DNA of 64,000 nucleotides from Tropicibacter alexandrii (GCF_003667315.2 NZ_RCTZ02000001.1:248001-312000), one strand, 5' to 3'; counted from the first letter of the stretch, positions 8,409 through 17,030 are shown. The notes: generated from the sequence alone by a model not told the origin. Numbers and translations: made by a program.

Positions 8409-9290
8409 ATGGGCATTCTGAAATACCTGATCCCGGTGGCGGTCATCGCCGCCGGGGTTGGATGGGTGGTGACCGCGCCCGGCTCTGTCGACGCGGCGCG
8501 CTATGACGGTGTGACCGGAAATGCCGAGGCGGGTGAAACCGTGTTCACCGCTGCCGGATGCGCCTCTTGTCACCATGCGCCCCAGTCAGAGGACAAGCTG
8601 GTTCTGGCGGGTGGCCAACCCTTTGCTTCCGATTTCGGTACATTCTACGCGCCCAACATCTCGCCTTCGGACGCAGGCATCGGTGGGTGGACCGTTGCGG
8701 ATCTTGCCGGGGCGTTGACGCAGGGCGTCTCTCCGGACGGGCAGCACTATTACCCGGCCTTTCCTTATACCTCCTACGCCAAGATGGAACCACAGGACGT
8801 GGCCGATCTGCATGCCTACATGCAGACATTGCCCGCCTCGGACGTGGCATCGAAACCGCATGACGTGGGCTTTCCCTTCAACATCCGTCGCAGCCTTGGC
8901 GGATGGAAGCTGTTGTTCTTCAGCGATGACTACGTGATGGAGGCCTCCGACGAGGCAGGCGGCGCGCGCGGTCGTTACCTCGTGGAAACCCTGGCCCATT
9001 GCGCCGAATGCCACACGCCGAGGAACCCCTTGGGCGGGCTCGACAAGGCCATGTGGATGGGCGGCGCGCCGAACCCCTCGGGTCAAGGCACGATCCCGCG
9101 CCTGACCCCGGACAAGCTGACATGGTCGGCCGAGGACATTGCCTATTACCTCGAAAGCGGATTCACGCCCGAATACGACTCGGTGGGTGGGCATATGGCC
9201 GAGGTGGTCGACAACTTCAGCAAGCTCAGCGCCGAGGACAGGCTCGCCGTGGCGCAGTATATCAAGGCCCTGCCCGCGCTCGGACAATGA
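8409..9290 (+). CDS. Di-haem c-type cytochrome, membrane-anchored or secreted
   Basis: This 293-residue protein has two class I cytochrome c domains, with haem motifs CASCH at C51-H55 and CAECH at C198-H202. Methionine ligands may lie in AKMEP and GGHMAEV. The N terminus (about 5-24) is hydrophobic without an obvious cleavage site, so it may act as a membrane anchor. The domain style resembles the cytochrome subunits that serve periplasmic dehydrogenases, but no dehydrogenase gene is adjacent. It forms a two-gene unit with the cytochrome c' gene and is followed by a strong terminator. Maturation would need the ccm system, of which ccmF and ccmH lie at 39.7-42.2 kb. Confidence 0.9.
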   Translation: MGILKYLIPVAVIAAGVGWVVTAPGSVDAARYDGVTGNAEAGETVFTAAGCASCHHAPQSEDKLVLAGGQPFASDFGTFYAPNISPSDAGIGGWTVADLAGALTQGVSPDGQHYYPAFPYTSYAKMEPQDVADLHAYMQTLPASDVASKPHDVGFPFNIRRSLGGWKLLFFSDDYVMEASDEAGGARGRYLVETLAHCAECHTPRNPLGGLDKAMWMGGAPNPSGQGTIPRLTPDKLTWSAEDIAYYLESGFTPEYDSVGGHMAEVVDNFSKLSAEDRLAVAQYIKALPALGQ

Positions 9291-9305
9291 GCGGGCAACG
9301 ACCAG

Positions 9306-9341
9306 AAAAAGGCCGGATCGCACGGTGATCCGGCCTTTTTT
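9306..9341 (+). terminator. Intrinsic terminator after the cytochrome pair
   Basis: The arms GGCCGGATC and GATCCGGCC (9311-9319 and 9327-9335) are flanked by five A residues and a run of six T residues. It lies 15 bases beyond the stop of the di-haem cytochrome gene. Confidence 0.9.
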
Positions 9342-9438
9342 GCGATTTATCACATGTCCGGCCAAGGAAGCGCCGTCGAGGCGCGTCATACCCGTACAGC
9401 CGCGAATTCATTGCCCCTCAACCCAAAGGATTTCTTCC

Positions 9439-9807
9439 ATGCGCGTACTTCTTTCCCTTTGCACCGCCCTTGCGTTTTCAGCCGCGGCGGTCCCCGCTCA
9501 GGCCCGCTCCATCGAGGCCGGGCCGATCTGGAACCAACAGGATGCGCAGGTCAAATGCCCCGCCATCGCCGCCCATTGGAAAGGCAAATGGACCGGCCAG
9601 TGGTGGACCACCGTTCAGGGCAAGATGTCGGTCTGCCAGATCGTCAAGATCCCGAAGAAGGCCGTCGAGGTCGGACCGATCTGGAACCAGCAAGACGCGC
9701 AACGGAAATGCCCCGCCATCGCCGGTGCGGAGCGCGCCAAATGGACGGGCCAATGGTGGACCACCGTGCAGGGCCGGATGTCGGTCTGCGAATTGGACTA
9801 CAACTGA
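9439..9807 (+). CDS. Secreted two-repeat protein resembling the MVL mannan-binding lectin family
   Basis: This 122-residue protein has a Sec signal peptide (MRVLLSLCTALAFSAAAVPAQA) and two nearly identical repeats of about 48 residues. Each repeat reads GPIWNQQDAQ, then KCPAIA, then KWTGQWWTTVQG and MSVC. This pattern matches, from memory, the Microcystis viridis lectin MVL (GPLWSNAEAQ, FTGQWTTVV, MSVVEV), which binds high-mannose glycans through each repeat. Unlike MVL as I remember it, each repeat has two cysteines, which could form a disulfide in the periplasm. The start at 9439 is preceded by AAAGGA. It is convergent with lipA and has no operon partners. Glycan binding is inferred from the family only. 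Confidence 0.8.
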   Translation: MRVLLSLCTALAFSAAAVPAQARSIEAGPIWNQQDAQVKCPAIAAHWKGKWTGQWWTTVQGKMSVCQIVKIPKKAVEVGPIWNQQDAQRKCPAIAGAERAKWTGQWWTTVQGRMSVCELDYN

Positions 9808-9826
9808 CGAACGGGGCTGGCCGAGG

Positions 9827-10777
9827 TCAGACGTTGGCCAGCTTTGCCTCGCGGGCGTCCCGCAGGCGGGCAAAGTCGTCGCCCGCGTGATAGCTGGACC
9901 GGGTCAGGGGCGTTGCCGACACCATGAGGAAGCCCTTGCCATAGGCGGCTTTCTCGTAAGCGGCGAATTCATCGGGATGGACGAAGCGGTCGACCGCGTG
10001 GTGTTTCGGCGTCGGTTGCAGATATTGCCCGATGGTCAGGAAATCCACATCCGCCGCGCGCATGTCATCCATCACCTGCGTGACGGACTGGCGATCCTCG
10101 CCGAGGCCGACCATGATGCCGGACTTGGTAAAGATATGCGGGTCCAGTTCCTTGACCCGTTGCAGCAACCGAAGCGAGTGGAAATAGCGCGCGCCGGGGC
10201 GCACCGTGGGATAGAGGCCCGGCACGGTTTCGAGATTGTGGTTGAAGACGTCCGGCTTGGCCGCGACGACCACTTCCAGCGCCTGCGCGTCGCATTTCAG
10301 GAAATCCGGCGTCAGGATTTCGATCGTGGTTCCGGGCGCGCGGTGGCGGATGGCGCGGATGGTCTGGGCGAAATGCTCGGCCCCACCATCGTCCAGATCG
10401 TCGCGGTCCACGCTGGTCACCACCACGTGGTTCAACCCCAGCTTCTGCACGGCGTCAGCCACGCGGCCCGGCTCGAAGGCATCCAGCGTCTGCGGCTTGC
10501 CGGTGGCGACGTTGCAGAAGGTGCAGCCGCGGGTACAAATCTCGCCCATGATCATCATGGTGGCGTGGCCTTGGTTCCAGCATTCGCCGGCATTGGGGCA
10601 GCCCGCCTCTTCGCACACCGTGACCAGCTTGTTCTCTCGCATGATCCGACGGGTGTCGTTGTAGCCCTTGCCCGACGGCGCCTTGACCCGGATCCAGTCG
10701 GGCTTCTTCGGCTGGGCATTGTCGGGACGGTGCGCCTTTTCGGGATGGCGCTCTTGCGGAAGTTTGAGATCACGCAT
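9827..10777 (-). CDS. lipA: Lipoyl synthase
   Basis: This radical SAM enzyme inserts two sulfur atoms into protein-bound octanoyl groups to form lipoyl cofactors for 2-oxoacid dehydrogenases. It shows the auxiliary cluster cysteines in [13 protein letters not shown], the radical SAM motif [26 protein letters not shown] and, near the C terminus, the Arg-Ser motif region [14 protein letters not shown]. The reading frame extends upstream to 10807. The ATG at 10777 ([18 protein letters not shown]) gives the usual family start and 316 residues, so I chose it. Convergent with the lectin-like gene. Confidence 0.95.
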   Translation of the reverse strand: MRDLKLPQERHPEKAHRPDNAQPKKPDWIRVKAPSGKGYNDTRRIMRENKLVTVCEEAGCPNAGECWNQGHATMMIMGEICTRGCTFCNVATGKPQTLDAFEPGRVADAVQKLGLNHVVVTSVDRDDLDDGGAEHFAQTIRAIRHRAPGTTIEILTPDFLKCDAQALEVVVAAKPDVFNHNLETVPGLYPTVRPGARYFHSLRLLQRVKELDPHIFTKSGIMVGLGEDRQSVTQVMDDMRAADVDFLTIGQYLQPTPKHHAVDRFVHPDEFAAYEKAAYGKGFLMVSATPLTRSSYHAGDDFARLRDAREAKLANV

Positions 10778-10980
10778 GTGGGTTCCCCTCACGGTCGGGA
10801 TATGCATGCAGTCATACGGAAACGCGCGGGAAAGTACCAGTGGGCAAGCTGTTGCAGCGGCAAACGCCGCAAAGCCCCCTGTCGCTACGGCGTATTTTGC
10901 CTATGTTGATAGAAGATCGGGGTGGAAGACTGCCGCCTTCCCCCCTCTCAATTCTGCTCGACGGTTGATTCGCCTTAACC

Positions 10981-11003
10981 TTTGTTTCGATTATGGAAAC
11001 AAA
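10981..11003. repeat. Perfect 8-base inverted repeat between lipA and oxyR
   Basis: TTTGTTTC and GAAACAAA flank a GATTATG spacer, 21 bases beyond the oxyR stop and about 200 bases upstream of lipA. The stem is AT-rich and lacks a T-run on either strand, so it looks more like a protein-binding site than a terminator. The rest of this 247-base gap holds no recognisable gene. Confidence 0.55.
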
Positions 11004-11024
11004 CTGTTTACAGAGAGTTAATGC

Positions 11025-11936
11025 TCACCAGGTTTCGTCGGCCCGGCTGACAAATCGCTGCCCCACGCCGCGCAGGGTCGCGATGATTCCATCGAGCCAA
11101 GCGCCACTGGTGGCCGCCCGGTGCACCATGCCGATCCGGCGAGAGGGCTCGGGCGCGTCGAAGCGGCGCAGGACCAGACCCGGCGCCGCGGCGCATTCCG
11201 TGCCCGCCGCGAGTTCCGGCATCAGCGTATACCCGAATCCCGCCTCGACGAGGCGGGACAGGGTCGGCAGGGACGATGCGCCCGTGTTGATCCGTCCATG
11301 CCCCCTGCCCCGGCCACATACCGCCAGCGCCTGCTCCGTCAGGCAATGCCCATCCTCGAGCAGCAGCAACTGGCTTTCGGCCAGTCCTTCGGGACGCGGC
11401 ACCGGCCCAAGTTCGGCCAGTCGCGCCGCCGATCCTGCCAGCAGAAAGCGGTCCTCGAACAGAGGTACCTCGGTCAACCCGGCGCGCTCGGTTGGCAGCG
11501 CGAGGATGCAGGCATCCAGCGCACCATCGCCGAGCATGTCGAGAATACGGTCGGTCTTGCCCTCGGTGACATCCACGCCCAGCGAAATGTCGGTCGCCCG
11601 GATCGCGGCCAGCGCCTCGGGCAGAAAATACGGCGCGATCGTTGGAATCACCCCCAGCCGCAACGTCACACCGGGGCCGGTCTGTACGGCTTGCTCAAGC
11701 TGGGCGATCTCGGCAAGCACGCGGGTCGCCACCTCCAGCGTGCGGCGCCCCAGCGGGGTCAGCGTGACGCTGCGCGCCTGACGCTCGACCAAGGTGCCGC
11801 CCAAGGCCCGTTCGAGTTCCTGAATCTGGACGGACAGCGCCGGTTGGCTGACGTGACTGACCTCGGCCGCGCGCCGAAAATTCTGCTGTTCGGCAAGGGC
11901 CTTGAAATAGGACAACTGGCGCAGAGTGACTTTCAT
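11025..11936 (-). CDS. oxyR: Hydrogen-peroxide sensor OxyR (LysR family)
   Basis: This 303-residue LysR-type activator has an N-terminal winged helix-turn-helix (MKVTLRQLSYFKALAEQQNF ... SQPALSVQIQELE) and a periplasmic-binding-protein-like sensor domain. The redox cysteines are present in LLLLEDGHCLTEQALAVC at C198 and C207. This is the same nine-residue spacing as the C199/C208 disulfide pair of E. coli OxyR, which makes the OxyR call specific rather than generic LysR. No katG or ahp gene is adjacent, so its targets are elsewhere. The gene stands alone, between lipA (same strand) and the DUF6456 gene. Confidence 0.93.
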   Translation of the reverse strand: MKVTLRQLSYFKALAEQQNFRRAAEVSHVSQPALSVQIQELERALGGTLVERQARSVTLTPLGRRTLEVATRVLAEIAQLEQAVQTGPGVTLRLGVIPTIAPYFLPEALAAIRATDISLGVDVTEGKTDRILDMLGDGALDACILALPTERAGLTEVPLFEDRFLLAGSAARLAELGPVPRPEGLAESQLLLLEDGHCLTEQALAVCGRGRGHGRINTGASSLPTLSRLVEAGFGYTLMPELAAGTECAAAPGLVLRRFDAPEPSRRIGMVHRAATSGAWLDGIIATLRGVGQRFVSRADETW

Positions 11937-11969
11937 AGCCAGAACTTATCACGACTCGGCAAAACGAAA

Positions 11970-11995
11970 AGGGCGACCCGCATCGGGGCCGCCCT
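11970..11995 (-). terminator. Intrinsic terminator of the DUF6456 gene
   Basis: Reading the minus strand, AGGGCG-CCCC pairs with GGG-CGCCCT across a short loop with one mismatch, followed by TTTTCGTTTT. It lies 32 bases after the stop of the gene at 12028-13140 and just before oxyR. Confidence 0.8.
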
Positions 11996-12027
11996 GCTCA
12001 TGGGTGACAGGTTTGGGACCGACTGGG

Positions 12028-13140
12028 TCAGCCCATGAGGTCTCCGCCCTGACGGGCGCGTTCTTCGTAATGGCGCTTGAGCCGTTGCAGCGCGATGCGC
12101 AGCACGATCTTGCCGGACCGGGCCGACCAGCCAAGACGTTTCTCGGTGGTCTCCAACCCTTCGAGGAAGCAGCAGCAGCGCAGCGCCACATCGCCGAGGC
12201 CGGGACCAAGGTCACGCAGCGCAGCCTGAACGCGGCCCTGCGCGTCGGTCGGCGTGCCGCCGCCATTGCCCTGAACGTCGATCCCGGCGGTCAGGAACTG
12301 GTCCCAGTTCTGCGTGGTGCGCGGGCCCATCTGGCTTAGCTCGAAATCTTCGCGCAGGCGTTCGCCAGCGGCGATCAGCGCATCGGTCAGGAAGGGCTGG
12401 CCATCCTTGTCCTTGCGCCGACCCAGCGCCACAAGCGGGCTTTCCGCCAGCAGGTAGCGCGCCTTGCGGGCGCGTGGATCGGCCTCGACCTCTTCCAGAG
12501 CGGCCTCTGCGGCGCGGCCCGTATCGAACCCGGCCTGCGCCTCTGCAAATCCGCGCACTTTGTTTTCCTGTTGTGCAACAAGACGTTGCAGCTCTTGCCG
12601 ACCGGCAGCGGTGATTCGATAGCGCGAGATGCGGCCCGGCTCGTCGCAAGCGATCCACTCCTTCAGCGCCATGGCTTGCGCGATGGGTGAATCCACGACG
12701 GCGGTGCGGGTGCTTCCACCATCTCCGGTGTCGCGCACGACAACGGCCTTGTCCATTTCTGCGGCGACGGCCAGAACCGCCCCGCTTTCGCAAAGTCGAC
12801 GCAGAACGCGGCGCGCCTCGCGCGCCAGCGTCGCCCCGTCGGGCGGCGTCGGTGTATTCACGGCAGCGTTCATAGGATCTTCATCCTTCCTTGAATGAAT
12901 GGCCCCCAACTGGACCCTCGTAGCCCCCAGGCTTAGTAAAGCGGCGTCGATCAGCGGGTCATCCCGTCTTGTTTCAATGCGACGCACCTGACGTAGGACG
13001 GTCGAGGCATGACATCCGGCCTGCCGCGCCAGTTCGCGAATGGAATGACCCTCTTCCACATGCGCAAGGTAGATGCGCGCGGCATCGGGCACCCATCTGG
13101 GCAACCCTCCTTGCGCGTGTCTGGTCCTTGCATCAGTCAT
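12028..13140 (-). CDS. DUF6456 family protein with N-terminal helix-turn-helix
   Basis: This 370-residue protein is typical of Rhodobacterales and related groups. Residues about 15-60 form a helix-turn-helix (GHSIRELARQAGCHASTVLRQVRRIE). A middle region follows, containing a second winged-helix-like part (residues 105-175, with ISRYRITAAGRQELQRLV). The C-terminal part from about 220 is the DUF6456 domain (ESPLVALGRRKDKDGQPFL, MGPRTTQNWDQFL, LEGLETTEKRLGWSARSGK). The role is unknown; DNA binding is likely. It is divergent from the DUF6477 gene with a 235-base AT-rich gap that contains a DnaA-box-like TTATCCCCA (one mismatch). Confidence 0.8.
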   Translation of the reverse strand: MTDARTRHAQGGLPRWVPDAARIYLAHVEEGHSIRELARQAGCHASTVLRQVRRIETRRDDPLIDAALLSLGATRVQLGAIHSRKDEDPMNAAVNTPTPPDGATLAREARRVLRRLCESGAVLAVAAEMDKAVVVRDTGDGGSTRTAVVDSPIAQAMALKEWIACDEPGRISRYRITAAGRQELQRLVAQQENKVRGFAEAQAGFDTGRAAEAALEEVEADPRARKARYLLAESPLVALGRRKDKDGQPFLTDALIAAGERLREDFELSQMGPRTTQNWDQFLTAGIDVQGNGGGTPTDAQGRVQAALRDLGPGLGDVALRCCCFLEGLETTEKRLGWSARSGKIVLRIALQRLKRHYEERARQGGDLMG

Positions 13141-13375
13141 TCCGGCGTCCTGTTTTGCGGGGCCTTTTCCACAGAGTTATCCCCAAAACCGTCAATCGCA
13201 ACCATCCGTTGTGTTAGTTACTCTGCGGTTAACGAAAAGAGGCAAAAACAAGGTTTTCAATGAATTGACAAAAACTTCTGACCCCTGCGCACGCCTTTTC
13301 GCGGGTTTGCGCAACACCTGTGGAACCTGTGTATCGTTCTGGCTATCGCAAAGGTTGACCATTGGGGATGTCACC

Positions 13376-13672
13376 ATGAAGGACTTGCTAGGACTGTTGA
13401 ACGACCTTCGCCGCCCGCGCCTGCTGATCCGGGCCGCCCGCGCCGGGGTCGAGGATTACGACCGCGACATGCACCTGCCGCGCATCCTTGGAGGCGGGGC
13501 GATGCTGCGACCCGGCCCTGCGCTGATCAAGCTGATGGAGCTGGAGGCCGAATTCGATGAAGCCCGCCGCCGCGAAGACGCGACCTATACCGTCCGGCGT
13601 CATGTCGAACTGCTGGTCGCCATGATGGGCGAGGCGCGGCAATTGCGGCTGCAACGCTATGACCAGACATGA
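13376..13672 (+). CDS. Small DUF6477 family protein
   Basis: This 98-residue basic, helical protein begins MKDLLGLLNDLRRPRLLIRA and ends AMMGEARQLRLQRYDQT. It matches the small DUF6477 family seen in Rhodobacterales genomes, for which I know no function. The frame is open upstream to 13073, but the ATG at 13376 starts the conserved segment and lies behind GGGGATG. There is no signal peptide or membrane segment. It faces the MttB-like gene across a terminator. Confidence 0.78.
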   Translation: MKDLLGLLNDLRRPRLLIRAARAGVEDYDRDMHLPRILGGGAMLRPGPALIKLMELEAEFDEARRREDATYTVRRHVELLVAMMGEARQLRLQRYDQT

Positions 13673-13676
13673 AAAC

Positions 13677-13703
13677 GGGCGCGTCCCCGGCGGAGACGCG
13701 CCC
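13677..13703 (-). terminator. Intrinsic terminator of the MttB-like gene
   Basis: The perfect nine-base arms GGGCGCGTC and GACGCGCCC are, on the minus strand, followed by GTTTTC. It lies between the convergent DUF6477 and MttB-like genes and may serve both. Confidence 0.75.
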
Positions 13704-13726
13704 TGTGAGCCGCAGCGCGGAACAGA

Positions 13727-15271
13727 TCAGGTGAAGCTGTCCGGCATCGATTCCTTCTTCTTGGCCACGTAGCTGGTCAGAGCCTCATGGATGGCCGGGT
13801 CCATGTGCGGTTGCTGGTAGTTGTCCAGCAACACCTGCATGCGGGCACGCGCCAAGGCAACCGTGTCACGCGCGCCCTCATCGGCCCAGGTCTCGTAAGG
13901 TTTGTAATCCAGCAATTCCGAGCGCCAGAAGGCGGTCTTGAAATTGGCCTGGGTGTGGGCGCAGCCAAGGTAGTGCCCGCCGGGCCCGACCTCGCGAATC
14001 GCGTCCATCGCCTGTGCGTTCTCGTCGATCGCGACGCCCTTGGCGAGGTGATGCAGCGTGCCCAACTGGTCGGCATCCATGACGAACTTCTCAAAGCTGG
14101 ACACGAGGCCCCCTTCGAGCCAGCCACACGCGTGCAGCATGAAGTTCACGCCGGACAGGAGGCCCATATTGAGGCTGTTCGCGGTTTCATAGGCGGCCTG
14201 CGCATCGGGCAGTTTCGAGCCGTTGAACGACCCGGACGAGCGGAACGGCAGGCCCATGCGGCGCGCCAGCTGGCCGGCACCATAGGTGATATGCGCCGCT
14301 TCGGGCGTGCCAAAGGTCGGCGCACCCGAGTTCATGTCGATCGAGGTCACAAACGCCCCGAAGATCACCGGCGCCCCCTTGCGGATCAGCTGGCTGTACG
14401 CCACGCCCGCCATGACTTCGGCCAGAACCTGCGTCAGCGTGCCCGCGACGGATACCGGCGCCATCGCCCCGCCCACGATGAACGGCGAGATGATGCAGGC
14501 CTGATGGTTGGCGGCATAGACTTCGAGCGCGCCCATCATCACGTCGTCGAAGGTCAACGGCGAGTTGATGTTGATCAGCGAGGTGGTGACGGCGTTGTCC
14601 TTGACGAACTCCTCGCCGAACAGGATGCCGCACATGTCGACGGTATCCTGCGCGCGGCTGGCCTCGGTCACCGAGCCCATGAAGGGTTTGTCGGTCAGGG
14701 TCATATGCGCCATCAGCATGTCGAGGTGACGCTTGTTCACCGCGATATCCGTGGGTTCGCACACGGTGCCGCCCGAATGGTGCAGCCACTTGGACATGTG
14801 GCCCAGCTTCACGAAGGTGCGGAAATCCTCGATCGTGGCATAGCGACGACCGCCATCGGCATCGCGCACGAAGGGCGGGCCGTAGACCGGCGCGAGGACG
14901 AGGTTCTTGCCGCCGATCTCGACGCTCTTGGCCGAGTTGCGGGCATGCTGGGTGAATTGCGAGGGCGCGGTCTTGCACAACTCACGGGCGAGGCCGCGGG
15001 GGATGCGCACGCGCTCGCCGTCAACCTCGGCCCCGGCATCCCGCCAGCGCTGCAGCGCGCCGGGGTTGTTGACGAAGTTCACACCGATCTCGGCCAGCAC
15101 GGTTTCGGCGTTGGCCTCGATGATTTCAAGCGCCTCTTCGTTGAGGATCTCGAGGTTCGGAATGTTCCGCTCGATATATTTCGCGGTCTCGACCTGAAGG
15201 GTGGTCCGTTCGGCCCGACGGGCTGCCCCGCCGCCGCCCCGCGCCCGTTTGCGTGCTGTCGCTTCTGCCAT
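13727..15271 (-). CDS. MttB-family (trimethylamine methyltransferase-like) corrinoid methyltransferase, non-pyrrolysine
   Basis: This 514-residue protein belongs to the MttB superfamily, which demethylates quaternary or tertiary amines onto a corrinoid protein. Characteristic stretches are NLEILNEEALEIIEANAETV, GPPFVRDADGGRRYATIEDF, HHSGGTVCEPTDIAVNKRHL and INSPLTFDDVMMGALEVYAA. The frame is read through without an amber codon, so it belongs with the non-pyrrolysine members such as glycine betaine methyltransferase MtgB; the actual substrate cannot be read from the sequence. The frame opens at 15286, but the ATG at 15271 has GAGG at good spacing and starts the basic N-terminal tail. Corrinoid and homocysteine methyltransferase genes lie 3.5-8 kb away. 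Confidence 0.88.
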   Translation of the reverse strand: MAEATARKRARGGGGAARRAERTTLQVETAKYIERNIPNLEILNEEALEIIEANAETVLAEIGVNFVNNPGALQRWRDAGAEVDGERVRIPRGLARELCKTAPSQFTQHARNSAKSVEIGGKNLVLAPVYGPPFVRDADGGRRYATIEDFRTFVKLGHMSKWLHHSGGTVCEPTDIAVNKRHLDMLMAHMTLTDKPFMGSVTEASRAQDTVDMCGILFGEEFVKDNAVTTSLININSPLTFDDVMMGALEVYAANHQACIISPFIVGGAMAPVSVAGTLTQVLAEVMAGVAYSQLIRKGAPVIFGAFVTSIDMNSGAPTFGTPEAAHITYGAGQLARRMGLPFRSSGSFNGSKLPDAQAAYETANSLNMGLLSGVNFMLHACGWLEGGLVSSFEKFVMDADQLGTLHHLAKGVAIDENAQAMDAIREVGPGGHYLGCAHTQANFKTAFWRSELLDYKPYETWADEGARDTVALARARMQVLLDNYQQPHMDPAIHEALTSYVAKKKESMPDSFT

Positions 15272-15410
15272 GTGATGAGTCCTCACGACTGGGACGGGGC
15301 CTTGATGACCCCGAATTGGACCCTGATTTATCGTGCCGCGACCGGGGCTCGATTGCCCGTAGCGTCACTTGCGGGGGGAAAACGACATCCCGACCCTCTG
15401 CAACGCCGTG

Positions 15411-15430
15411 TTTCGACGGTTTAGTCGAAA
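15411..15430. repeat. Inverted repeat in the divergent promoter region of the MttB-like and carbonic anhydrase genes
   Basis: TTTCGAC and GTCGAAA are separated by GGTTTA, forming a perfect seven-base inverted repeat followed by ATTTT. It sits 140 bases upstream of the MttB-like start and 88 bases upstream of the carbonic anhydrase start, so it could be a shared operator. It could also be a weak hairpin. Confidence 0.5.
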
Positions 15431-15517
15431 ATTTTGGCAATTCCGTCTGCCGCCTTAAACCGGTGTTCAACTGACTGTGCGAGACAGACCGGCATTCGAC
15501 CTGACCGGAGACGCCTC

Positions 15518-16306
15518 ATGAAATCGCTTCGTCCTGAACTTTGGCTTGCGCTGCTCCTGACGCTGCTGGCCGGTCCCGCGTCCGCGATCTGCACCGGATT
15601 CGGCCCACAAACGCCGAGGGACATCTCGAACACCTACGGGCGCAACCCGGTACGCTTCACCCCGGCGCCGCCCTCGACCGAAATGAACCTGTGCAACATC
15701 CATACCCACACCAATGCCGAACATATGGGGCCAGGCTTTTCGATCTTTGCCGGGAATGGCGAACATGGCGGCTTCAAATGCACCGGCTCGCATACCCTGA
15801 CCGAGGCCGAGCGCACCCGCCCGCATGGCGCTCATGGCGGGTTTCACGGTGTCGAACCGGGCGACACGATCGAGGTGCACTGGGTCTATTCCTCGTGCAA
15901 CGTCACCCCCGGCAAGGGGCTGGGCGCCTGCCTGTCCGAAGGGTGCTCCAATCCGCAATTGCGCGTGGAAAGCCAGGTCTTTCTCGTGGTGAACGACCCG
16001 AACGCCTTGAACTTCATCGATTTTGCCTATCGCGGCACGATGCGGAACGGGTTACACCAGCCCCGCACACTGCCCACCGGCACCGGCGCCCCGGTGACCT
16101 TTCTGGGATCGACCACCGGGCCCAGCTACGACCAGACCACCTGTTCGCCGCTTCAGGTCACATGGTCCGTGCGCCCGCGCTGTGCACGGCTCGACATCTC
16201 GTCGCTTGACGCGTGGGCGGTCGAGGGCAACGTCTTCGAAGAGGATCACAGCCACGGCGTGCGTCAACTCGTGACCTCACCCGAGTTGCTGGCTCCGATC
16301 GACTGA
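15518..16306 (+). CDS. Delta-class carbonic anhydrase, secreted
   Basis: This 262-residue protein has a Sec signal peptide (MKSLRPELWLALLLTLLAGP ... SAIC). The core motif NLCNIHTHTNAEHMGPGFS, with a His-x-His pair and a later His, matches the delta carbonic anhydrase family first known from marine diatoms, where three histidines bind zinc. Several cysteines (SSCNV, GACLSEGCSN, TCSPLQ) suggest disulfides in the periplasm. The expected role is interconversion of CO2 and bicarbonate outside the cytoplasm. The start at 15518 follows CCGGAG. Its 3' end overlaps the convergent Lin0512 gene by 30 bases. Confidence 0.82.
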   Translation: MKSLRPELWLALLLTLLAGPASAICTGFGPQTPRDISNTYGRNPVRFTPAPPSTEMNLCNIHTHTNAEHMGPGFSIFAGNGEHGGFKCTGSHTLTEAERTRPHGAHGGFHGVEPGDTIEVHWVYSSCNVTPGKGLGACLSEGCSNPQLRVESQVFLVVNDPNALNFIDFAYRGTMRNGLHQPRTLPTGTGAPVTFLGSTTGPSYDQTTCSPLQVTWSVRPRCARLDISSLDAWAVEGNVFEEDHSHGVRQLVTSPELLAPID

Positions 16307-16636
16307 CGGGCCGGTCGTCAGTTGCCATCCGGACTGCTCGGGCACGAACACCTCTATGGCGACCGCGGCAACGACGTGATCGGCCGAAACTAGGCCGCCC
16401 TGACGGACGGTGATGCTGACATCGCCCAGTGGAAACAGCGCCCGCAACCTGTCTGCATCCACGCTCGACGGATCGGCGACGCCGATGGTGACGCGAGTCT
16501 CTGCCCCGTCGATCTGCTCCAACACGGGCAAGGCGACATGGCCAAGGCAGGACCGGATGCCGCGTTCGGCGGCCTTGGTGAGATCGCCGCCGCGCAGGTC
16601 CACGCCCATGCCCATCTCGATGATCAACCGCCTCAT
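16277..16636 (-). CDS. Lin0512 family protein (downstream paralogue)
   Basis: This 119-residue protein begins [22 protein letters not shown] and has the Lin0512 pattern: a Met-Gly-Met-Gly turn, then two alternating beta/alpha halves (IGVADPSSVD, LFPLGDV, VTVRQGG-type strand). It overlaps its upstream paralogue by four bases and overlaps the carbonic anhydrase 3' end. The two Lin0512 products are similar along their length and may form a heteromer. The function of the family is not established, as far as I know. Confidence 0.8.
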   Translation of the reverse strand: MRRLIIEMGMGVDLRGGDLTKAAERGIRSCLGHVALPVLEQIDGAETRVTIGVADPSSVDADRLRALFPLGDVSITVRQGGLVSADHVVAAVAIEVFVPEQSGWQLTTGPSVDRSQQLG

Positions 16637-16977
16637 GCTGCGCGCTCCATGTCGAACCCGACCGAAATCGCCACGATCGCGATCACCGTCGCCTCTCCCG
16701 TCCCCTCGGGGCGTGGCACGTCCAGCCCCCCTTCGGTGACCCGGATATCGACCTCGCCATAGGGAAACACCTGCGCAACCTTTTCGACATCCACCCGCTC
16801 GGGCCGTGCCACCCCGATCTCGACCGTCAGGCGCATGTCCGCCTTGTCGAACCCGAACACCTCCGCCGCGTTGATCGAGTTGCGCCACAGCGCATTGCGC
16901 ACCGCCCGTGCCGCCGCTTCGGTATAATCGCCGCGCCGTAGGGAGGTCCCCATTCCGAATTCCGTCAATATGCGCAT
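16633..16977 (-). CDS. Lin0512 family protein (upstream paralogue)
   Basis: This 114-residue protein starts [22 protein letters not shown] and continues with [23 protein letters not shown], parallel to the IGVADPSSVDADRLRALFPLGDV region of the next gene. The frame opens at 16995, but the ATG at 16977 aligns with the paralogue's start and is preferred. It is divergent from guaA with only 53 bases between starts. The two genes form a translationally coupled tandem duplicate. Confidence 0.8.
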   Translation of the reverse strand: MRILTEFGMGTSLRRGDYTEAAARAVRNALWRNSINAAEVFGFDKADMRLTVEIGVARPERVDVEKVAQVFPYGEVDIRVTEGGLDVPRPEGTGEATVIAIVAISVGFDMERAA

Positions 16978-17030
16978 CGCGCAGCCCTTCCTCATATTGC
17001 CTTTTTCCCACCCCCTGCCTACAGGGAGAC

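Noticed and set aside
13141-13375. Replication origin in the AT-rich gap with TTATCCCCA
   Set aside because: There is a single, imperfect DnaA-box-like site and no cluster, no dnaA/dnaN/hemE-type neighbours and no strong unwinding region.
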